From: Eucommia ulmoides
Lineage: Eukaryota; Streptophyta; Magnoliopsida; Garryales; Eucommiaceae
Length of the DNA: 64,000 nt
Direction of reading: 5' to 3'
Assembly: GCA_016647705.1 (NCBI GenBank)
Contig: CM028340.1
Coordinates: 11,299,001 to 11,363,000 of the forward strand
The first letter of the stretch is position 1; every line of letters begins with the position of its first letter. The notes beneath the pieces were generated by a model. It did not search any database. It saw nothing but the letters and a program-made list of their open reading frames with translations, and was not told the origin of the DNA. Positions 44,276 to 56,132 of this stretch are shown piece after piece. Both the position numbers and the translations under genes were made by a program.

Positions 44276-47200
44276 CTCAGAAGAATCAGATAGTAAGGAT
44301 ACGTTCATGCTTGCATTAATGGCCACTAGTGGTGAGGTAACTGATTGTTTAAGTTATTGTCCTTTAAATTTTGATGAATTGTTTGATATTTATCAAGAAC
44401 TTTCACATGATTATAAAAATCAGTGTTCTAAAATAAATACCCTTCAAAGTACAATTAACACATTAAACGAGCAAGTGGTGGATTACAAATCTGAAAATAA
44501 TGGGTTGAAATCTAAATTGATAGATTTGCAATCAATTGTTCTCAAAATTACCAGCAGTGAAAATAATTTGAAAATGCTTTTAGGAAGTTCACGTGGAGTT
44601 TTTGATAAAGCCGGTGTCGGATTTCAGAAAAACCTTAAACAAAAACGCTTTCATAAATTCTTTTCTAAAACCAAGGATCTTGTGAAATATTTTAAATGTA
44701 ACATTGTGGAGCATACTATTCGTTGATGTTTTACTAAAATATCTAATTGTAGATAAGTTTGGGTTCCAAAAAGAACTAAAATTGTCCCGACTAAAAAGAT
44801 CAGACCCACGTAGGCCGGGTACCACTTAAGAACTATTTGAGGTGCTCCTTGCAAGTTATTCTAAAAGCATAAATAAGCAAGGACAAATGGTTCTTAGATA
44901 GTGGTTGTTCTCAATACATGACGGGAGATAAAGAAAAATTTACATCTTTGACATCTAAAGATGGAGGTCATGTGACTTTTGGAGACAACGCAAAGGATAA
45001 AATTATCGGTAAAGGTAATATCGGTAATGGTACTACTATGATTAAAGATGTGTTACTAGTTGATGGACTTAAACATAACTTTCTTAGTATTAATCAACTA
45101 TGTGATAAGGGCTATAATGTTATATTTGATCATGATAGATGTATCATTAAGAATAGTCATGATAGTAATATCTTGCTAATTGCATCACGTTTTGGGAATG
45201 TGTATACTTTCTCTTTTGATGATTTTAATTCTCAAAATTTATCTTGTTTGAATATTTTATCTGAAAATAGTTGGTTATGACATAGAAGACTTGGGCATGC
45301 TAGTATAGAATTAATTTCTAACTTATCTAAGAAGAGTCTTGTATGTGACCTACTTGATTTGAAATATGTAAAGGATAAAGTATGTGATGCATGTCAATTA
45401 GGCAAACAAGTTAGATCATTATTTAAGAAAAGATGCACATGTCCACGTCTAGATGTCTTGAATTATTGCATCTTGATTTATTTGAGCCTAACTCTGTTGC
45501 TAGTTTTGGTGGTAAGTTTATACGTTTGTCATAGTTGATGATTATTTTAGACTTATCTGGGTATATTTTCTTGCTAAGAAAATAGAGGTTGCTTCGGTTC
45601 TTGCTAAATTTTGTAAACAGGTTCAAAATGAGAAACAATGTTCTATTATTAATATTCGTACTGACAAACGAAACGAATTTAAGAATGATGAAGTGATAAT
45701 TTATTGTGATGAGCATGGTTATGCCCACAATTTTTCTGCACCAAGATCACCACAACAAAATGGTATAGTGGAAAGGAAGAACATAACGCTTTAAGAGATA
45801 ACCAGAACGATACTAAATAAAAATCACTTACCAACCTACTTCTGGGCTGAAGCAGTAAGTACCGCTTGTCACGTGGTAAACCGAGTATCAATTTGTAGAG
45901 GGTTTAACAAAACTCCATTTGAAATCTAGAATGGTAAGACTCCTAATATTTCCTATTTTAAAGTTTTTGGATGCAAATGTTTCATTTTGAATGACAAGGA
46001 TAATCATGGCAAATTTGATGCTAAATCTGATTATGAGATTTTTCTTGGATATGCTACTAATAGTAAGGTTTATAGAGTTTATAATAACCGTACTTTAATA
46101 GTAGAAGAAACTATGCATGTTGTTTTTGAGGAAGCTGACCCATTCTTGTCGAGAAATGTTTTGGACGATGATGATACATGTATCTTAAATAACCAAAACC
46201 AAGGTAATGATGTACCAAAGGAATCTCAACAAGAAGAGGAACCTAAGGAGAATGATTCGACTTTACTAAGAGCTATAAAGAAAGTATCAGGGCATTCAAT
46301 TAAAGAAATCATACGTAATTTTGAAAAGGTATAAGTACTCGATCTTCTCTTAGAGATATAATTAATCTTACTTTCTTATCTCAAATTGAGCCTAAAAATA
46401 TAAATGAGACGTTAATTGATGAATCTTGGATTTTCGTAATGCAAGATGAGTTAGTTAAATTTGAGCAGAACAAAGTATGGTGTCTTGGTCCTAGACCAGA
46501 TTTTCATCTAGTTATTAGTGCTAAATGGGTATTTAGAAATAAAAAGGATGAATCTGGTATGGTAATTAGAAATAAAGCAAGATTAGTGACACATGGTTAT
46601 AATCAAGAGGAAGAAATTGATTATGATGAAACATATGCTCTTGTTGCAAGACTAGAAACAATTAGAATGTTACTCGTCTTTGCATGTTCACGTAATTTTA
46701 AATTATATCAAATGGATGTAAAGAGTGCATTTCTAAATGGCTTTCTACCTGAAGACATTTATGTGAAACAACCCCCGAGATTTGAAAGTGATAAGTTTCC
46801 CAATCATGTATTTAAACTTCGCAAGGTTTTGTACAGGCTCAAATAAGCTCCAAGAGCTTGGTATGAGAGACTTAGCCGATATTTGATCGAAAATGGTTTT
46901 CGAATGGGTATTTATGATATTACATTATTTGTAAAGTAAACTGATTATGATATCCTATTAGTACAAGTATATGTTGATGATATCATTTTTGGATCTACTA
47001 ATGAGGATCTTTACCAAAAGTTTGCTAAGATAATGCAGGTTGAATTTGAAATGAGCATTATGGGAGAGCTGAATTTCTTTCTTGGATTGCAAATTAAGCA
47101 AACCAAAGAAGGGATATTTATAAATAATGCTAAATACACCAAAGAGCTACTAAAAAAAAATGGCTTGGAAGGCACGAAAGAGTACAAAACTCCCATGGTA

Positions 47201-47950
47201 ACGACTACAAAAATAGAAAAGATGATATGGGTAAAAGTGTTAATGAAAAAATATATCGAGATATGATTGGTAGCATATTGCATTTAACTGCTAGTAGACC
47301 TGATATTATGTATAGTGTTTATCTTTGTGCTAGATTATAGCCTTGTCCTAAAGAATCGTACTTGACTGCGGTTAAGTGAATTTTTCGTTATTTAAAGGGG
47401 ACAACTGACCTAGGATTATGGTATCCTAGGGGGATTGATTTTAAATTGGTAAGTTACTCCGACGCTGACTTTGTTGGTTGCAAAGTTGAGCGAAAAAACA
47501 CAAATGGATTATGTCATTTGTTAGGACATGCTTTGGTTGCTTGGTCAAAGCAAAAAACAAAATTTGATAGACTTATCCACTACCGAGGCTGAATACATGG
47601 CAGCTGGTAACTGTTGTGTGCAAATTTTATATATTAAGCAACAGTTAAATGAGTTTGGAGTTTGTATGGAGAAGGTCCCGATCTTTTGTGATAATAAAAA
47701 TGTTGTATATCTAAGTAATAATCGTACACAGCACTCACGAACTAAACACATAGAGATTAGACATCATTTTATTCGTGATCGCATTTAGAAAAGGAATATT
47801 TTTATTGAGTATATTGATAACTCTGACCTGTTTGCTGATGTTTTTACCAAACCACTAGCGGAAGATCAGTTTGTGAAAATCATTCACGGTTTGGGTATGG
47901 TTAGGCATAATGATGTTTGCCTAGATTGAGTTGCTTGTTTGGTCCCTCCC
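44276..47950 (+). pseudogene. Copia pol: protease, integrase, reverse transcriptase, RNase H, broken
   Basis: Protease site FLDSGCS at about 44889-44908 is intact (Asp-Ser-Gly). The GAG-pre-integrase part follows ([35 protein letters not shown]). Its HxxxH zinc region has a stop (TGA 45278) before HRRLGHASIEL; CDACQLGKQ follows. Integrase core pieces include VDDYFRLIW and, near 45750, SPQQNGIVERKN. Reverse transcriptase (46439 on: GTKW-like AKWVFRNKKDES, ARLVTHGYNQEEE, SAFLNGFLPEDIYV) keeps YVDD at 46970-46981. RNase H has STTEAEYMAAGNCC, the CDN box and QHSRTKHIEIRHHF. At least ten stops or frameshifts separate the pieces, for example after 45280, 45420, 46846 and 47266. Dead, but less decayed than copia A. 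Confidence 0.9.
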
Positions 47951-48219
47951 CCCTCCCTAAATTTTGTTTTTGAAGATGACAAAATGGGAGAAATTAGATG
48001 ATGTTTTATTAATGGGGAGAATTAGTTGATGTGTGATTAAAGGGGAGTATGTTTAAAATGTTTGCCTTAATGAGTATTTTAATTTGTTCATTATTGAAAT
48101 CTTCATTATGATGCTTTAATGAGTTAAGGAACCCGTCCTTGGATACAGCTGGAGTGTGGTTATATTTTATTTTGAAGAAAACATCAAAATTAATTGTCAT
48201 CATAAAAAAAGTGGGAGAT
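47951..48219 (+). other. Copia 3' non-coding region and polypurine tract
   Basis: Non-coding, ends AAAAAAAGTGGGAGAT (48204-48219), the polypurine tract next to the LTR. A first purine word, AAATGGGAGAAATTAG, lies near 47980. Confidence 0.85.
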
Positions 48220-50318
48220 TATTGATCCTAAGATTTTGATGAACAATTAAGTATTGATGTTTTGATAGAACTAATATTTAATTGAGTGTTTCAGTGATTT
48301 AAAATTCCAGTAATGAAGACGTCAAATTGAATGGATGGAAAATGAAGATGTCAAGATGATGAAGAAGAATTAAGAGTTTGAAGAAATTAGAAAAAACAAC
48401 CCAAGTGAATCTTAACTCTTAATATCTCATTTAGGAACACACACATGACACAAAATATATTTTATCTTTTATGTATGCTTTGATTAAGTTAAATTATTTG
48501 CTCCTATGTGAACTAAGAAGAAATAATTTTGAATGACTAAAATGGAATATAAGAATATTAATGAAGCTAATCAAGAGAAGAAAATGGTTAAAGGGGCAAA
48601 AACGTAAAAAAAAAAAAGTTAAAAACGTATTCAGAGAAGAGATCTAGGCACAACAGTCGACTGGTGAGTCGACCGGACATGTAAGTTGTAACATCCTGTA
48701 TCTCTAAGTCGACCGACAGGTTGATCAGCCAGGAAGACTGAACTCTCTGAATCAACAAGTCAACCAATAGGTTGACCAGTGAAATAGTACTAAACTCTGT
48801 GAATCTGTGAGTCGACTGGGCGGTCGACCTATGCAAGCCGCGGCGATGGTTTGGCTGCAAGTTGAGTTGGGCAATTGACCGAACGCGCTGTTTCAGGATA
48901 TAGTTTGATCCAAGATTATTTCCAAAAGTAGTCATTTTTTGTTGGGATTTGAGAGAGATTTGTGGGATATTATCTATATTTAAGATATGGTTTATATATT
49001 AATTAAATCATATTAATATGGTTCATTAAATATTAATATTTCTCAATTTGGTACTTGAAATAGATTCTATACTTATTTATTAAGATTGAGAAATACTTTA
49101 GGGGTTTAATTAAGAGATTTGGACGATGTTTTTAAGTGAAATTGAATCTAAATGAAGTTCTTATGATATAAGGAGTTTATAAGAGCTTTTAATTGTCATG
49201 ACACTTGTAAACTAGCCGTTAGAAAACTGATTACATATTCTTTTAAATATACCTGCGAATTTCACTAGTAAAGTTAATCATTCTATATCATTTTTAGAGA
49301 GTTTTTATAAGAGTTATCATTCTACGATATTGTGAGCTATTCTGAGAGTGATTCTGAGAATCAATTGCGATCAATTTTTGTTGATACCGGATTTGAAACT
49401 ACATTGTTCTAATCATTATTTTTGTGGATTCCGAGTGAGATCTTTCTATATTGCTTAGTGCTTGTTTATTATTTTATATTTGGAAATTGATCTTAAAAAT
49501 TATTTCTGATTTTTGAAGAAAATATTTTTACAAACAATTTCTTGAATCTGATTATGTACTCCTATTTGCTACCTATATTCTTGTTAAAATCAGATTTTTG
49601 TATCTCACATATTTTTATCACTAGTTGGGATATTAATCGAGTTATTGCTTATCTGTGGGTGATAGAAGCTCTGAGTGAGATTTACTTTTTATCAATTTTT
49701 GTATTGGTGAGTTATGACGAATTAAATATCATCGGGGATATTTAGTCAAGGGTAACTGGGTTTCAGTCTCTTCCTATAAAGAGATTGAGATAGTGATTCT
49801 TCCTAGATAAGAATTGCGTTTTGAGTGTTTTGTAAAGGTTCCATCCTTATCTGTGAAAATAATACTTGGAGTGCTTTGTTAGGTTTTGATTCTTGTGCCT
49901 TAGTGTTAAAAAGAATTAGATTATTCTTTAACTTGTAAAATGTAGAGGTTCTTCCTTAGTTTGAGAAAGTGATATTGTAAAGGTTGATTCTGAGCTTATA
50001 AAAGAATCAATGTGCGGGTTTGGTTCTTATCTTTAAAAGGATTTTGGTTTTAGTGGGTGCGACCTCCATGGAGCTCGTGGGACTAGATTAGCCAATAGTA
50101 GCTTAATGAACCAGTATAAATCTTTTGTGTGCTGCTATATTTTACTTTGCTATATTTGTTGTTTGGGTGTGCACTTAGATTTATTATAATTCTACTGTGG
50201 TATAAAGATAATAATTAATTTTGGTATAAAATTAATTATTTGATTTATTCAAATTTTATTCTGATATATTTTTAATTACCCAATTCACCCCCCTCTTGGG
50301 TATTCTACTAGGCCAATA
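48220..50318 (+). repeat. 3' LTR of the complete copia element
   Basis: 2099 bp, TATTGATCC to GGCCAATA. It matches the 5' LTR throughout; its last bases are ATA where the 5' LTR has ACA. The GTCGAC cluster (48650-48890) has lost one pair near its end (GGGCAATTGACCGAACG against GGCAGTCGACTGGACAATCGACCG). Confidence 0.92.
48650..48890. repeat. GTCGAC-core motif cluster, 3' LTR
   Basis: Counterpart of 41510-41760. Sites CAGTCGACTGGTGAGTCGACCGG and AAGTCGACCGACAGG remain; others have decayed to GTTGATCAG, GTCAACCAAT and GTTGACCAG by transitions. Confidence 0.85.
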
Positions 50319-50563
50319 AAGAGTATAAAAGAAATGAGTTATTTTTACCTAATTGTCTTCAACGTTTTCAATGCTCTAAACATCTTTAATATCTTCATCT
50401 TGCACCCATTTTAAATTCATTTGAATATTCAATGGTTAATCTTTTTCAGCTCATCGTTTTCTCATTTTACCATATAGAACTTTTGATCTAAAATTACTTA
50501 ATAAAATTATTAGTTCCATAAAACATCAATATTTAATTATCCATCAAAACATTAGGTTCAACA

Positions 50564-52080
50564 TTCTTCCTTTTTTTTTTATGATAACAATTAATTTGAT
50601 GTTTTCTCAAAAATAATGTAAACACCCTCCCCTTAGTTTTGAGAATTGGTTTTTTAAACTTGTTTAAGCACCATTAATGAGAAATATAAACATTATTTAA
50701 AATATTTTTCAATGTAAGCATACAAATTCTCCACCTTAATATCATATTCTCTATCCCAATAATATTATAATGAAAACATCATATTATCTCCCCCTTTGTT
50801 ACATTAAAAAGTGACGATTATGAAGAGAAAAGTTTTTATGATTAATATTTATATGAATCATCTTGAGGCAATTTCATGAGATTATCAAAATATTTCAATA
50901 CAAAATGAAATCATATAATTTCAATTGAGTCAGCATACTTCATTTCATGATACCAATTGATAACTTCTCTTTAGATCAAAATCATTTCAACAATAAAGCA
51001 TAAGGACATAAAAGATGTCTGATCATGAAATTTTTATGAAGCTAATTGACTTATGTCTGATGCACGCTTAAACATGAATATTCATACATTGTCATGTTGC
51101 TATCTCACAAAAAATAAAAAAAAATCAACCTCCTTATTAGAACAATAATCATTAAAACCAAAAGATGATGAAAGTATGTTGAAACTAATTTATACTAAAA
51201 ATCAAGCATATAACTAAGTAACTAATATCAAAAGAGGTTAATTACGTGTAAATGTATCAATAGCTTAATAATCAATATGCACCGATTAATATATCATATA
51301 TATTCATATGATCATGCAAATAGTATCGAAATAGATTAACATGATATCAAGAGAAAATACCAACCATGCAAGTTTAAATTCATTTGATCATTGTCGATAA
51401 AGTAGATCATGCTAAATACTAATTTTATAAAACATTTAACATGTGATACGAGAAATACAATAAACTTAATAACCATCACATGACTCAATTTTAACCAATA
51501 AAGTAGTATTATCTAATAATAGAATTCTATGTAGGCATATAATCAAAATATGATATTAATAAATATCTGAGTCAATTTTTGTGAATATACTAAAAATTTC
51601 AAATCACATAATTTTCACATATAATCATGTAAGAATAAGATTGTTTTACCATTTAGTTGAATAAAGATTCAACTCTAATCAATATCTATTTGAATAATCC
51701 TCATTCTTATTATTTTGAGTTTCAGAATGAATATTTGTTTCTTCGTGGATTATCTTATAACCTGAAACTCTCTGAAATATTCTTAGAAGAAAATTATTAG
51801 TAAAGATCAAGTAAATATATATTACTTAACCTTGAAGCCATATATGATCACTAATCAATTTTAAGCAATTTTTTATCCTATATATCAATATGTGCTATGT
51901 ATGATTAGATACTAGAATATCATGATTATATATTGAATTAGCTCATTTGATATACTATTTATAAATATATCAATTTTGTACAATAGATTAAATTTAAACA
52001 ACATTAATATCACCACATATGAGATATATGATTCTATGAAATACATCGATTAAATCAAGTTCTTATAAAAGCATTATGGT
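50564..52080 (-). mobile_element. 3' internal remnant of copia E and unassigned AT-rich sequence
   Basis: 50564-50625 reversed reads GAAAACATCAAATTAATTG and TCATAAAAAAAAAAGG just before the LTR start, the polypurine region of copia E (compare 48175-48219). Near 50785 ATCTCCCCCTTTGTTACATT, reversed, is the AACAAAGGGGGAGAT word common 5' of the LTR in such copia elements. From about 50820 to 52080 I see only AT-rich sequence with ATCATG- and TATCAA-like words and no coding or repeat structure. The copia D LTR cuts it at 52081. Confidence 0.5.
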
Positions 52081-53642
52081 TGTTGAATCTAAGGTTTTGA
52101 TGAACATTTAAATATTGATATTTTTGTGGAACTAATAATTTTACTAAGCGTTTCAGATTTAAAGTTCCATGTTCTTGATTAAGAGGAAGAATTGTTGAAG
52201 AAAATGTAATGGGTGCAAGATGGAAATGATGCAAACGTAAAGAATTTTGAAGACGTTGGAGAAAACTAGATGGAAACAACTCTTTAATTATGTACTTTTA
52301 ATGCAACTCAAATTAGAATCATACACGACACTTAAAATAAATTAATTTTATGTATGTCTTACTAAGAAATGATAAGTTTAAGGTCCTAAAATGTGAAATT
52401 TTTTTATGTGCTCCACATGTGAAACAATTTTGATAAATGACCTAAGTGAAAAATGTGTTTTAAAGCATAAATGTTAAGTTTTCGGGTCCATTCGGTTAAT
52501 CGGAAAAAAAGGTCCGTTGACTTATCAAAAATAGTGTTTAGAAGTATAAATAGAGGCATTCGGATCTAATCGGTCAACCGAGAAAGAGAGTCGGTCAACC
52601 AATGGAAACAATGGCTGAAATGATGAAAGAAGTAAAGCCTATGATCAATTCGGTCAACCGACAGGTTTGGGTTAGTCAATTGAATGAAACAGTAGACAAA
52701 TTGGAGATATTGGAAAGGCTACTATCCCTATCAGTCAACCAACCAAGGGGGTCGATCAACCGATAGGTTTTAGGCCAATAACTAAATTTAGCCTTTGGCA
52801 CAGGGCAGTCGACCGAGGCAAAGGGTCGGTCAACCGATTGATTCAGTTATTATTTTGACTATTTCACTTTCTTGATCAAATCATCTCATTTTTTATGATT
52901 CCAAGATAGACTTTTGAGGAATTTGGGTTTATTTCAGGTATACTAAATATATTTTTTGAGCCTTATTTATTTGGTCCATTTAATTAAATATTCTTCAAAT
53001 TAAAGTGTTTTAATACTTTCTATTTTGTTGGACGTTGAATTGAAAAGGTTTTAAGGACCAAAATGAGTTTTTCCAAGAGTTGTTTTTTTTAAAAAAAAAC
53101 ATATATATTTTAAGCATATAGAATATATGGGGTCTTGAAATGTAATTTAATGACATATCTTTTGAAAACTAGTCATTGGAGATCTAGTTCTAAGTCTATT
53201 TATAGAGACTTGCAGGATTAAGTTTAAATACATCCAGAATAATCAGTTTTGAGTTTTCTAAGAGTAAGAATATTACAGAGATTTTTACAAGAGATTATTT
53301 TTGAGTTCTTAATCTAAAGTACTTGCTATTTGCATCACTGGTTTGTGTTCATATTGTGAAATTATTCTAGTCTTTGGTAAATTCCGATGAGATCCTTCCA
53401 AGTTTTTTTTATTTTCTTTCTAAGATTTATATATTGTTAATTACTTGGTTAAGGATTATTAGAAAATCATTTTTTGAACCTAAGTCCTGAAAGGCTTTTA
53501 AAACGATCTTTGTTTGGTTATCTGATAACGTACTTATTATGTGCTACCCATCTATTATTTAATTAGATTTGATTTGCCTCGCATTGTATCTATCACGTAG
53601 TATTTATTTTGACCATTAATTGAGTATATTTGTATTGAGGTG
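52081..53642 (+). mobile_element. Copia D LTR fragment
   Basis: Starts TGTTGAATCTAAGG and follows the copia A LTR closely (TGGAACTAATAATTTTA, GGGTGCAAGATGG, CCTCGCATTGTATCTATCACGTAG) until it is cut at 53642, where copia B starts. The rest should lie beyond copia B, outside the window. A motif cluster is at 52490-52830. No polypurine tract precedes it, so it may be a 5' or a solo LTR. Confidence 0.75.
52490..52830. repeat. GGTCAACCGA-type motif cluster in the copia D LTR
   Basis: Sites include TTCGGTTAATCGG, AATCGGTCAACCGAG, GTCGGTCAACCAATGG, TTCGGTCAACCGACAGG, GGGTCGATCAACCGATAGG, GCAGTCGACCGAGG and GGGTCGGTCAACCGATTG, mostly in pairs. Confidence 0.75.
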
Positions 53643-54049
53643 TGTTGATCCCGAGATTTTGATGGACAATTAAGAGTTGATATTTTTTGTAGAACTAATG
53701 TGTTTATTGAGTATTTCAATATAATAATTCCAATTAAAGATTGAATCATGAAGAAATTATAAAAGATGTAAAGATAGACGTTGAAGAAATGAAGAGTATT
53801 GAAAATTCCAAAGAAATTAGATGAAAACAACTCAAATACTCTTATACTCTTAATGTATCCTGAATTAAGATCACACAAGACATAAATTGATGAATTATAT
53901 TTTTGTGTGTTGAATTTGATAAAGTTTAGTATCTTAATTAGTGTTCAAATATTTGCTCCAACGTGAAATCGAAAAAATGAAAATTAAGTGAGATTAGTGT
54001 TTAAAATTGAATATTAGTGCCAATTGTGTTAACCGAGAAAAATAATCGA

Positions 54050-54440
54050 TTAAGGAGATCAAACGATGAAGTTCGGGGTTGAAATAAGTTGAGAAAGAGA
54101 GTTTCCAACATTGTTCGGTCAACCGACCAGAAAAGGTTCAGTCAACCGAGTGGCTATGGGTAAAAAAATGGTAACTCTCTACATGGATTGGTCAACCTAT
54201 CAGGAGAGATCAGTCAACCAATTAGCCAAGTGAAACTCACTGAATTAATTGATCAACTGACCGTGATAGGATCGGTCAACTGACCATGGCTTGATTTTGG
54301 CTTAGAATTGTAACCTGAATTAATCGGTCAATCGACCGAGGGGTATTTAGTAAACCAACTGCCTTTTGAGGTTTGTCTTGTGTCACACGCTGTATCATTC
54401 GGTCAACTGATTAGGCATAGATCGGTTAACCAATTGTATT
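54050..54440. repeat. GGTCAACCGA-type motif cluster in the copia B LTR
   Basis: Twelve or so sites in pairs: TTCGGTCAACCGACCAG and TTCAGTCAACCGAGTGG; TTGGTCAACCTATCAGG and CAGTCAACCAATTAG; TTGATCAACTGACCG and TCGGTCAACTGACC; ATCGGTCAATCGACCGAGG; TTCGGTCAACTGATTAGG and ATCGGTTAACCAATTG. Confidence 0.8.
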
Positions 54441-55076
54441 AGTTGAGATTTAGAGGATTTTAAGGTTTCGATAAAAAATAAAAAAAAAAACAAAAAAAAA
54501 ACTAGTCATTGCAAGTTGTTTTTGACAAATCTAATGAAGATATTTGGGGGGATTTGAATATATTAAATATATGACATATCTATTTGAATATCGCTATTGA
54601 TATGGGACATAGAATTATAGATTCTCTCAATTTTGGCAACTAAATACTTCTTATCTTTGTGATTGAAGTTTAAGAAATAATTTGTAGACTTAATTGAGAG
54701 ATTTAAAAGATATTTTTAATAGAATTATACTAGGATTAAATGGTTATGATATATAGGGTCTATAGATGTACTTTAAAGTCTTATCTTGTGAAAACTAACC
54801 GTCGGATGGCTTATTTCAAAACAGTTTAAATAGAATTGCGAATTTGAGATCTAACAATACAATCACATCAAGAACTTTCAAGTTCCTAAGATTTTCTAAG
54901 AGATATTATTTTGAGATTTATTGGAGAGATTATTCGTGAGATTATTTGTGTGAGATTGTCTTGAGTTAAAGCGTTGTTGAGTTGGCATTACCGATCTGTT
55001 ATGTCTTGTGATTCTGATTCTATTCTTTCGGTGTTTTCTTGGTGAGATCTTTCTAAGTTATTGTACTAAAATTTGA

Positions 55077-55078
<2 letters not shown>

Positions 55079-55123
<45 letters not shown>
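55079..55123. repeat. TTA trinucleotide microsatellite
   Basis: About 14 units of TTA/ATT in the copia B LTR. Confidence 0.95.
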
Positions 55124-55124
<1 letters not shown>

Positions 55125-56076
55125 TATTACTTGAATTTTGGATCATTGAAAAATCATTTTTAAACTTAAGAGCATAAAAATTATTTTTAAAATAATTTTG
55201 TAATATTATCTAATTACGTGCTTAATTATGTGTCACCCATACTTGCTATAATCAGATATTAAATTCCTCACTTCAATTCTATCATGTAGTAAATTTCGGA
55301 ATATTAATTAAATATAATTATTTTAAGGTGGTAGAAACTCCGAATAGGAAGAAACTCATTATTTTTGTATTAGTGAGTTTGTACATATTAGATATGGTTG
55401 GGCCAGTATCTTATCAGGGTAGCTTGGATTTCAATCTTTTTCTGGAAGAAGGTTAAGGTCTGATATTTGGTTAAGTTATAAAAATGTTGGGTTATTTTTT
55501 TCCCTTGAAAAGAATTTGGTTTTGATTATTTCTGAATATAATTAATTTTGAGTGATTTGTAAAGATTTAATCCTTACTTGGGAAAAGTATACTTGTGAGT
55601 GTGGTGAGATTTGATCTTAAACCTGTTAAAAATATTAGGTTGTGATTCTTCTTATAATAGAATTAGGTTAGTCTTTAGGCTGCAAAAAGATAAGATTTTT
55701 CCTTACCCTATGAAAAGAAAATTGTAAAGGTTAATTTTAATCTTGAGAAAAGAATCATTATAAGGGTTTAGTTCTTGTCTTTAAAAGGATCAAGGGATTT
55801 AGAAGGTGCGAATTTCCGTGGAGCTCGGGGCATTGGATTAGGCAAGGTTAGCTTGCTAAACTAGGATATATATTTGTGTGCTACATTATTTACTTTTTTT
55901 ATATTTTGTTTGGGTGTACACCTAGATTTAAACACTTACGTAATGCGTAACAAAGATAATAATTAATTTATGATAAATTGATTATTTGATAAATTAAGTC
56001 TTGAAAGATTTAAATTGCATAAATTTTTAGAACTATCCATTCAGCCCCTTTTTGGGTAGCTCACTAGGCCAAAAAT

Positions 56077-56088
56077 TGGTACCAGAGC
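56077..56088 (+). other. Copia B primer binding site
   Basis: TGGTACCAGAGC, one T-to-C difference from the usual TGGTATCAGAGC, two bases after the LTR. Confidence 0.85.
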
Positions 56089-56132
56089 TAGTTTAACTCG
56101 ATCAGCTTAATACACTAGCTAATAAAGATCAC

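Larger units (their letters stand above)
41080..50318 (+). mobile_element. Complete Ty1/copia element, Sirevirus-like, AAGAG target duplication
   Basis: 9.2-kb element with two LTRs (41080-43209 and 48220-50318), PBS, gag, pol in the order protease, integrase, reverse transcriptase, RNase H, and a polypurine tract. AAGAG flanks it (41075-41079 and 50319-50323). The integrase-before-RT order defines copia. Long LTRs, a gag with TWD(Y/D)-type and coiled-coil text and the GLKHN(F/L)LSINQLCDKGY segment suggest the SIRE/Maximus (Sirevirus) lineage; this is inference. LTRs differ by roughly one base in 15-20 in their first 360 bases by eye, mostly transitions, so the insertion is old. It lies in opposite orientation in copia E. 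All reading frames are broken. Confidence 0.93.
39645..50563 (-). mobile_element. Copia E 3' LTR, minus strand, split by the complete copia element
   Basis: Read on the minus strand the LTR starts TGTTGAACCTAATG at 50563, runs to 50319, then continues from 41079 (sharing the AAGAG target duplication) to about 39645, where it is truncated before its end. Internal words match the other copia LTRs (for example GAGGTGGTAGAAGCTC reversed near 39830). A motif cluster lies at 40630-40900. To the right of 50563 the reversed polypurine region of the same element follows. The left truncation abuts the 181-bp repeat. Confidence 0.75.
53643..56074 (+). repeat. 5' LTR of copia B
   Basis: 2.4-kb LTR, TGTTGATCCCGAG to CTAGGCCAAAA. 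Longer than the other copia LTRs. It contains a TTA microsatellite at 55079-55123 and a motif cluster at 54050-54440. The final CA appears as AA. Confidence 0.85.

Noticed and set aside
50820..52080. Possible coding or env-like region of copia E
   Set aside because: No frame longer than chance and no motif on either strand.
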